Positions 59,566 through 64,000 of a stretch of 64,000 nucleotides of DNA are shown here, piece after piece. The stretch lies in contig CAMCXS010000004.1 of assembly GCA_945883495.1 (NCBI GenBank), positions 1 through 64,000 of the forward strand. The letters run 5' to 3'. The notes below the pieces were generated by a model, which saw only the letters and a list, made by a program, of their open reading frames with translations, was not told the origin of the DNA and searched no databases. The stretch's first letter is position 1. Each line of letters opens with the position of its first letter. The stretch is from Akkermansia muciniphila. GTDB taxonomy: Bacteria; Verrucomicrobiota; Verrucomicrobiia; Verrucomicrobiales; DEV007. The position numbers were made by a program, and so were the translations under genes.

Positions 59566-62232
59566 ATGGAACCGACCAAAGCTCAGGACGCCGCGACCCC
59601 AGCTCCCGTGACTCCGGCGAACACGGCGGAAGTGGCCGCCAAAGCCGCACAAACCGCCGCCGAGAATGCCGCCAAACCAGCCGAGGCTGTGACCAAGGCC
59701 GTGGAAAGCGCCTCCGCCTCCGCAGCTGCCGCGACGCCAACTCCAGCGCCCACCAACGCGGAGACTCCGGTGCCCGCTCCGGCGGCTCCGGTGCCAGCAA
59801 CGGAATCGAAGCCCGTGGATCCGGCGGTCGCGACCTCTCCGGCGGTCAGCATTGAAAGTGTCGGCAAACCCAGCGACATTCCGGCTGATCCGCAGAAGGT
59901 TACTCCAGCGGACCCGGTCACCATTTTCTGGATCACGCTAGGGCTGTTTGGCCTGTTCGTTGCCTATTTCGTCACGGAGAAAGCATCGCCGCGCCGGATT
60001 TTGGCCACCCTTTTGACCATCGGGGTCACTGCTTTCTGTGCCTATTTCTACACGTCCCTTGGCATGCCGAAGGGGATCGACCTGCAAGGCGGGACCCAGT
60101 TCCTCCTCGAAATCCAGGCGGACAAAGACAAGGTCATCAACGTCGCCGACCAGGAAGAAGTCATCAAAACCCTCCAGCGCCGTCTCGACGCGGGTGGCAC
60201 CACGGACATGGCGCTCTCCCGCCAGGGAGAAAACCGCATTTTGGTGGAAATGCCCGGGATCACCGAGACGGAAAAGAATGCGATCCGGCAGACGCTGGAG
60301 ACGACGGCCAAGCTGGAATTCCGGCTGGTTCACCCGCAGAGCGGTCCTGAGCTGGTAAGCAAGGTGCGCGAGGGAGACATGTTCCTTCCCACCCATGACC
60401 TTCTGGAGCCTTATGACGCAACCACCGGCAGCGCCGAAGTGGTCGAGGGCACCAAGGCTCTGGATGGCACGGCGGTGAGTTCCGCCGGCGTGGGCTACGA
60501 TCAAGGCGGGTATTATATTAGCGTCACGCTCGATTCCTCCGGGGGCGACAAGATGTTTAAACTCACCGGGCTGCATCGCGGCGAGCGATTGGCCATCATC
60601 GTCGACAACAAGGTGGTCTCGGCTCCGGTGATCCAAAGCCAGTTCGGCGCGAACTTCCAAATCACGGGCCAGTTCAAGCGCGAGGAGGCCGAGCGGCTCG
60701 GCACCTTCCTGAAGAACCCGCTGCAGAATCCGATCCGCATTATCAACGAGTCGAGCATCAGCTCCTCCATGGGCGCGGACACGATCCGGCAAGGCATCTG
60801 GTCGGGCGTGGCCGGTTTGGCCCTGATCATGGTGCTTGCGGTGATTTGCTACAACACGGCGGGCTTCATCGCGGTGATCGCCCTGGCGCTCAACGTCGTC
60901 ATCATTTGCGGCATCATGTCGATGTTCCAGTTCGTCCTCACGATGCCGGGGATCGCCGGGATTATCTTGACGATCGGGATGGCGATCGACGCCAACGTCT
61001 TGATCTACGAGCGCTTCCGGGAGGAGAAGCTGGCCGGTAAGTCCTTCGCCGCCGCTCTCGATGCGGCCTACAACAAGGCGTTCTCGGCGATTTTCGACTC
61101 CAACATCACCACGCTGATCGCAGCCGCGATGCTGATCGCCTTCTCCAGCGGAACGATGAAGGGCTTCGCGACCACCTTGATCATCGGTCTGACGAGCTCG
61201 CTCTTCACCGCGCTGCTGGTGACCCGGACCTGCTTTGGCTGGCTGGCGGCTTGGGGATGGCTGAAGAACATGAACTTCCCCACGATTTTGAAGCCGACGA
61301 ACTTCGATTTCTTGGGCAAGGCCCGGCTCGGCGCCACTGTGTCGTTGGCCTTCATCGTTCTCACCTGCGGGCTGATTTACGCGAAAAAGGACGCGATTCT
61401 CGGGGTGGATCTCCGGGGTGGCGACAGCGTCACCGTTCTCTCTGAAGAAGGTTTGACCGTCGCGTCGATCGAGGATGCGCTGAAAACCGCTGGGCTTTCT
61501 TCGACACCGATCGTGAAAGAGCAGCAGAACGTCGGGACGGATTCGAGCTTCTTCACGATTCGCACCGCCACGGGTGAAGGCGCCAAGGCCCTCGACCACG
61601 TTCGTCAGGTGACCAAGTTGCCGCTTGCGGACATTGAGCTCAGTTCCGTCGGACCGCAGGTGGGTCAGGAGATGCTGACCTCCTCCGCGTGGGCTCTGTT
61701 CCTCGGAATCGCCGCCATCTTTGTGTATGTTACGATCCGTTTCAACTCGATGGCGTTCGCTTTGGGGGCGGTGCTGGCGGTTGTTCATGACATGATCGTG
61801 ACGGTAGGAGCGATGATTCTGCTCGGGGAAGACATGACCCTGATCATGGTGGGCGCGCTTTTGACGATCGCGGGTTACTCGATCAACGACACCATCGTTA
61901 TCTTCGACCGGGTGCGGGAAGGGCTCCTGACGCACCGTGGGACGTTGAAGGACGTGATGAACGTTTCCCTGAACCAAACCCTGAGCCGGACGATCCTCAC
62001 TAGCGGGTTGACGATGCTTGCGGTGCTGACGCAGTTGATCTTTGGCGGACCTTCATTGCACAGTTTTGCGCTGGCGTTGACGGCGGGGATGATCACCGGG
62101 ACCTACTCGACGCTGTTCATCGCCGCGCCGGTGGTGCTGTGGTGGGTTCGCAAACGCAAGATCAACCTTCGCAAAGAGATCCTCGACGCCGAGGCGACCA
62201 AGATCGCTGGCCCGGCTTCCGCGGGTGCATGA
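59566..62232 (+). CDS. secDF: SecDF fusion protein translocase
   Basis: Protein of 888 residues joining SecD and SecF in one chain, the proton-driven helper of the Sec translocon. An Ala/Pro-rich cytoplasmic leader of about 120 residues is unusual; the first membrane helix is at about 125-145. SecD P1 domain: LGMPKGIDLQGGTQFLLEIQADKD, TTDMALSRQGENRILVEMPGI. SecD helices contain IIDANV-like GMAIDANVLIYERFREE. SecF half begins near 585 (FDFLGKARLGATVSLAFIV) with GVDLRGGDSVTV and ends with YSINDTIVIFDRVREGL. ATG 59566 is used; a TTG at 59521 is in frame. Confidence 0.96.
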   Translation: MEPTKAQDAATPAPVTPANTAEVAAKAAQTAAENAAKPAEAVTKAVESASASAAAATPTPAPTNAETPVPAPAAPVPATESKPVDPAVATSPAVSIESVGKPSDIPADPQKVTPADPVTIFWITLGLFGLFVAYFVTEKASPRRILATLLTIGVTAFCAYFYTSLGMPKGIDLQGGTQFLLEIQADKDKVINVADQEEVIKTLQRRLDAGGTTDMALSRQGENRILVEMPGITETEKNAIRQTLETTAKLEFRLVHPQSGPELVSKVREGDMFLPTHDLLEPYDATTGSAEVVEGTKALDGTAVSSAGVGYDQGGYYISVTLDSSGGDKMFKLTGLHRGERLAIIVDNKVVSAPVIQSQFGANFQITGQFKREEAERLGTFLKNPLQNPIRIINESSISSSMGADTIRQGIWSGVAGLALIMVLAVICYNTAGFIAVIALALNVVIICGIMSMFQFVLTMPGIAGIILTIGMAIDANVLIYERFREEKLAGKSFAAALDAAYNKAFSAIFDSNITTLIAAAMLIAFSSGTMKGFATTLIIGLTSSLFTALLVTRTCFGWLAAWGWLKNMNFPTILKPTNFDFLGKARLGATVSLAFIVLTCGLIYAKKDAILGVDLRGGDSVTVLSEEGLTVASIEDALKTAGLSSTPIVKEQQNVGTDSSFFTIRTATGEGAKALDHVRQVTKLPLADIELSSVGPQVGQEMLTSSAWALFLGIAAIFVYVTIRFNSMAFALGAVLAVVHDMIVTVGAMILLGEDMTLIMVGALLTIAGYSINDTIVIFDRVREGLLTHRGTLKDVMNVSLNQTLSRTILTSGLTMLAVLTQLIFGGPSLHSFALALTAGMITGTYSTLFIAAPVVLWWVRKRKINLRKEILDAEATKIAGPASAGA

Positions 62233-62311
62233 AGTCTGTTGCTTGACAAGTCTCTCCGTCCGTTTAGTTTGCCAACCCGTTTCTCGTTCAAGTCACTTAT
62301 CCCACACTCGA

Positions 62312-62539
62312 ATGCCCGAAGTTTTTGTTAAAAAAGGTGAATCTGTTGATCGCGCCCTGAAGCGTCTCAAGAACAAGCTGGAGACCGAGGGAATTATGGA
62401 AGAGGTTCGCCGTCTTCGTGCTTTCGAAACTCCCAATGCCCGTCTCAAGCGCAAAGCTCGCGCCAACGCGAAGCGCGCCCGCTTCAAAATGCGCTTTTCC
62501 CTGAACGAGAAGCCGGCTCCGGTCGAAGAAATCGGTTGA
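62312..62539 (+). CDS. rpsU: 30S ribosomal protein S21
   Basis: Small basic protein of 75 residues: MPEVFVKKGESVDRALKRLK, then KLETEGIMEEVRRLRAFETPNARLKRKARANAKRARFK. It binds the 30S platform near the anti-Shine-Dalgarno region and helps initiation. The C-terminal tail (LNEKPAPVEEIG) is longer than in E. coli. The ATG at 62312 begins the conserved N-terminus; the upstream in-frame start at 62225 is non-homologous. It is 79 bases after secDF. Confidence 0.95.
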   Translation: MPEVFVKKGESVDRALKRLKNKLETEGIMEEVRRLRAFETPNARLKRKARANAKRARFKMRFSLNEKPAPVEEIG

Positions 62540-62598
62540 TTCGGTCTTCTCGGTCCGGGATCGGGCCCGGCCGATACGGTTTGTGGAACTTGAGGAGA

Positions 62599-62628
62599 GA
62601 GCTTCTGGATAGTTCGTCCGAAGCTCTT
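62599..62628 (+). terminator. Hairpin downstream of rpsU
   Basis: AGAGCTTC (62599-62606) and GAAGCTCT (62621-62628) form a perfect 8-base stem that can extend by GGA/TCC with one bulge. It lies about 60 bases after rpsU. No T run follows on the plus strand, so its role as an rpsU terminator is only likely. Confidence 0.4.
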
Positions 62629-62636
62629 GCCCCTGA

Positions 62637-62870
62637 AAAAGCTAGGCCCCGCCATCTTTCGATGACGGGGCCATGAGCTTACCGCCGCACAACCACTCGC
62701 CCGTGCGACGGCGCTAGTTTACCCAGTTACACCACAGACAGGTATCGCGCGCCAACGCGATACCGGATTCGCCAAAATTCACGGACTGGGTTTTTCATCT
62801 TTTTTGATCCGGGGCATTTGCGTTCGCTTGCACCCTTCTCTCTATCAGACGGCGAATCGTAGCCAGTCAC
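62637..62870 (-). ncRNA. Candidate structured RNA on the minus strand
   Basis: The 365-base gap 62540-62904 has no gene but shows clustered inverted repeats. Reading the minus strand: GGTATCGCG/CGCGATACC (62764-62741, perfect, 6-base loop), CCGTCGCAC/GTGCGGCGG (62711-62682, with one U-G pair) and a final long stem (62680-62639). A longer-range pair GATTCGCC/GGCGAATC (62858-62851 with 62773-62766) and a stem-loop around 62811-62835 would lie 5'. In two hairpins the one non-Watson-Crick position is a G-U wobble on the minus strand but a C-A mismatch on the plus strand, which favours a minus-strand RNA. I could not match it to tRNA, tmRNA, SRP, 6S or RNase P RNA. It may instead be the 3' untranslated region of the gene at 62905. 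Confidence 0.45.
62639..62680 (-). terminator. Terminator of the minus-strand transcript
   Basis: On the minus strand the stem AAGCT...AGCTT encloses GGCCCCGTCATC/GATGGCGGGGCC (12 pairs, one U-G) with a GAAA tetraloop, and ends in a short T tract (four T, 62640-62637). It faces the rpsU hairpin and would end a minus-strand transcript. Confidence 0.6.
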
Positions 62871-62904
62871 TCAAAAGAACGCAATTCTGTTTTAAAAACT
62901 TCCC

Positions 62905-63522
62905 TTAGTTTTTTTCAAGGGCGGGTTTTGGGAACCACTTGATAATGTGAAAGTCCGGAGTGGCTTCGGGGAACACGACGCTGGCAAAGTAGCGGCGCGG
63001 GGCCTCGCCGAGAATCATAGTGACGTTGATTCGGAGGGCATGTAGATCGGAGGTTGGGGGGAGAGGAAGCAGAATCCCGGCGCTCCAGCCTGGGGCTGAA
63101 GCTTGGTGGCACCAGGTTTCCACCCAATCTGGAGGGGCAAAACCCGGGACTCGAACCCGTTGATCGGCAAAGGCATGTGCCCACCATGCTCCGTGCGGGC
63201 TGAGGTTCCATTCCGAGTAGCGCGTCGATCCCTCTTCGGCCAAAAACACCTCGGCGACGTCCCGCGTCCAGAGTTCTTCGAGGAACGCCCCGGCGGTCTC
63301 GCCCGGGGCTGGTGGGCTCGGCGGTGTCGCCGCCCGGGCCTCGAACCGGAGCCATCGGCCGTCCGTGGCGAGCCGGAAGGCGGCGCCGATAGAGGACGGG
63401 ATTTCGGCGCCATGCCAGTCGTGAGGAAAGGATTGCCAAGGCAAGCCGTGAATCGAAGAATCCTTGAGTTCCGTAACCAGGTGAAGGATGGGCGGAAAAA
63501 TCGTGCAAGGTGGGTCCTGCAT
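62905..63522 (-). CDS. DOMON/CBM9-like carbohydrate-binding domain protein
   Basis: Protein of 205 residues. The pattern PWQSFPHDWHGAEIPSSIGAAFRLATDGRWLRFEARA, VAEVFLAEEGSTRYSEWNLSPHGAWWAHAF, and a final INVTMILGEAPRRYFASVVFPEATPDFHI resembles the family 9 carbohydrate-binding / DOMON-like beta sandwich found in PVC proteins. There is no signal peptide from the chosen start ATG 63522; a longer reading frame continues upstream to 63948 but is antisense to the epimerase gene. Binding to a sugar or haem is possible; the function is not shown. It is divergent from the TIGR01777 gene. Confidence 0.75.
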   Translation of the reverse strand: MQDPPCTIFPPILHLVTELKDSSIHGLPWQSFPHDWHGAEIPSSIGAAFRLATDGRWLRFEARAATPPSPPAPGETAGAFLEELWTRDVAEVFLAEEGSTRYSEWNLSPHGAWWAHAFADQRVRVPGFAPPDWVETWCHQASAPGWSAGILLPLPPTSDLHALRINVTMILGEAPRRYFASVVFPEATPDFHIIKWFPKPALEKN

Positions 63523-63570
63523 GACGTCAGTCTTCTCGCGGTTTCCCCTCAGGCCAAGCCGTTTGTCTCT

Positions 63571-64000
63571 ATGCACAAGCCACTCCATTTTTTGCTTCCA
63601 GGCGGAACCGGTCAGGCGGGGATGTTGTTGTCCAGTGCGCTGCGGAGAGAGGGGCATCGGGTCACCATCCTCTCGCGCCAGCCCAAAAATCCGGAGGAGA
63701 TCCCTTGGGACGGGATCCATCCCGGACCATGGACGGAACTTTTGGAAGAGGCGGACGTGGTCATCAATCTGGCCGGACGCAGCGTGAATTGCCGCTATCA
63801 TCCGGCCCAGCGCCGGGAGATTCTCGAATCCCGTGTCCTGTCCACCCGGGTGCTTGGCGAGGCCATCGCCGCCGCGCGCCGACCTCCGGCCCTCTGGTTG
63901 CAGTCGAGCACGGCGACGATTTATGCGCACACTCTCGGCCCGGCTCATGGCGAAGACGGGATGCTCGGAGGAGAGGAGCCCGGCGTCCCCGAGACGTGGA
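63571..64000 (+). CDS. TIGR01777-family NAD(P)-dependent epimerase (partial, runs off window)
   Basis: The first 143 codons of a short-chain dehydrogenase-type epimerase; the gene continues past the right edge. The nucleotide-binding motif is FLLPGGTGQAG, then TILSRQPKNPEEIPWDG, EADVVINLAGRSVNCRYHPAQRREILESRV and WLQSSTATIYAHTLG. The NLAGRSVNCRY segment and the Ser-Ser-Thr-Ala before Tyr fit the TIGR01777 (SDR39U1/YfcH) subfamily. The substrate of the family is poorly known. The start ATG 63571 precedes the first strand directly. Confidence 0.88.
   Translation, partial: MHKPLHFLLPGGTGQAGMLLSSALRREGHRVTILSRQPKNPEEIPWDGIHPGPWTELLEEADVVINLAGRSVNCRYHPAQRREILESRVLSTRVLGEAIAAARRPPALWLQSSTATIYAHTLGPAHGEDGMLGGEEPGVPETW

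Noticed and set aside
59938-61977. 679-codon open frame on the minus strand
   Set aside because: It is antisense to secDF and full of His, Arg and Asp repeats typical of a shadow frame.
62682-62740. tRNA-like segment on the minus strand (D-arm-like TGGTGTAACTGGGTAAAC and an anticodon-like CGC)
   Set aside because: The anticodon stem needs a bulge, the T loop GTTCGA is missing and the acceptor stem does not pair. Treated as part of the structured RNA candidate.

Overview
The window looks like chromosomal DNA of a GC-rich member of the PVC group, most likely a Verrucomicrobiota (inference from gene content). The signs are a paired DUF1501 protein and DUF1549/DUF1553 protein, a small PSCyt1-type cytochrome with a C-terminal SHD1-like domain, a DUF1080 protein, a secreted malectin/thrombospondin-3 giant, and many starts without a clear Shine-Dalgarno sequence. 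There are no rRNA genes, CRISPR arrays, insertion sequences or convincing tRNAs. Coding density is high and most genes lie in short co-directional runs with 0-40 base gaps or stop/start overlaps.

Layout. 0.2-4 kb (+): a coiled-coil hypothetical, a secreted hypothetical and a secreted M1 aminopeptidase with HEAT repeats. 4-7.2 kb (-): a coupled three-gene catabolic operon (RraA-like aldolase, permuted mutarotase-type kelch protein, MFS transporter). 7.3-11.8 kb (-): YihY membrane protein, DUF1549/1553, DUF1501. 11.9-14.2 kb (+): SulP transporter fused to a beta carbonic anhydrase. 14.2-15.5 kb (-): cytochrome, GNAT, DUF167. 16.3-20.4 kb (-): translation block rpmI-rplT-pheS-pheT. 20.7-24.5 kb (+): hybrid histidine kinase and glgX. 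24.6-27.0 kb (-): a solo recombinase-N-domain-like protein and mutL. 27.1-28.7 kb (+): IscA-like protein, membrane protein, pseudo-receiver. 28.7-30.2 kb (-): purB. 30.3-36.6 kb (+): the most interesting locus, a soluble M48-like metallopeptidase followed by a 1708-residue pseudokinase / DUF4011 / SF1 helicase / nuclease-like protein. 36.6-42.1 kb (-): six enzymes, including a condensation-type acyltransferase and an ICMT-like methyltransferase. 42.3-43.8 kb (+): 3D-domain lipoprotein and DUF1080 protein. 44.5-50.7 kb (-): 2066-residue secreted giant. 50.9-52.5 kb: remnant of a flavin reductase beside a pentameric ligand-gated ion channel. 52.6-57.8 kb (-): 2-oxoacid:ferredoxin oxidoreductase (alpha and beta), thioredoxin-TPR, PQQ-propeller protein. 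58.0-62.5 kb (+): tgt, yajC, secDF, rpsU. 62.6-62.9 kb: candidate structured RNA on the minus strand. 62.9-64 kb: a DOMON/CBM9-like protein and the start of a TIGR01777 epimerase that runs off the window.

Functionally the window mixes housekeeping (translation, protein export, mismatch repair, purine synthesis, glycogen breakdown, tRNA modification) with accessory genes for sugar and organic-acid use and surface functions. The best candidate for an undescribed system is the metallopeptidase plus pseudokinase-helicase pair at 30.3-36.6 kb. It has a near-perfect 18-base dyad in its promoter region and its architecture recalls nucleic-acid-sensing defence helicases. Other points of interest are the bacterial Cys-loop-type channel, the structured RNA candidate and the palindrome that abuts the start codon of the solo recombinase-like domain.
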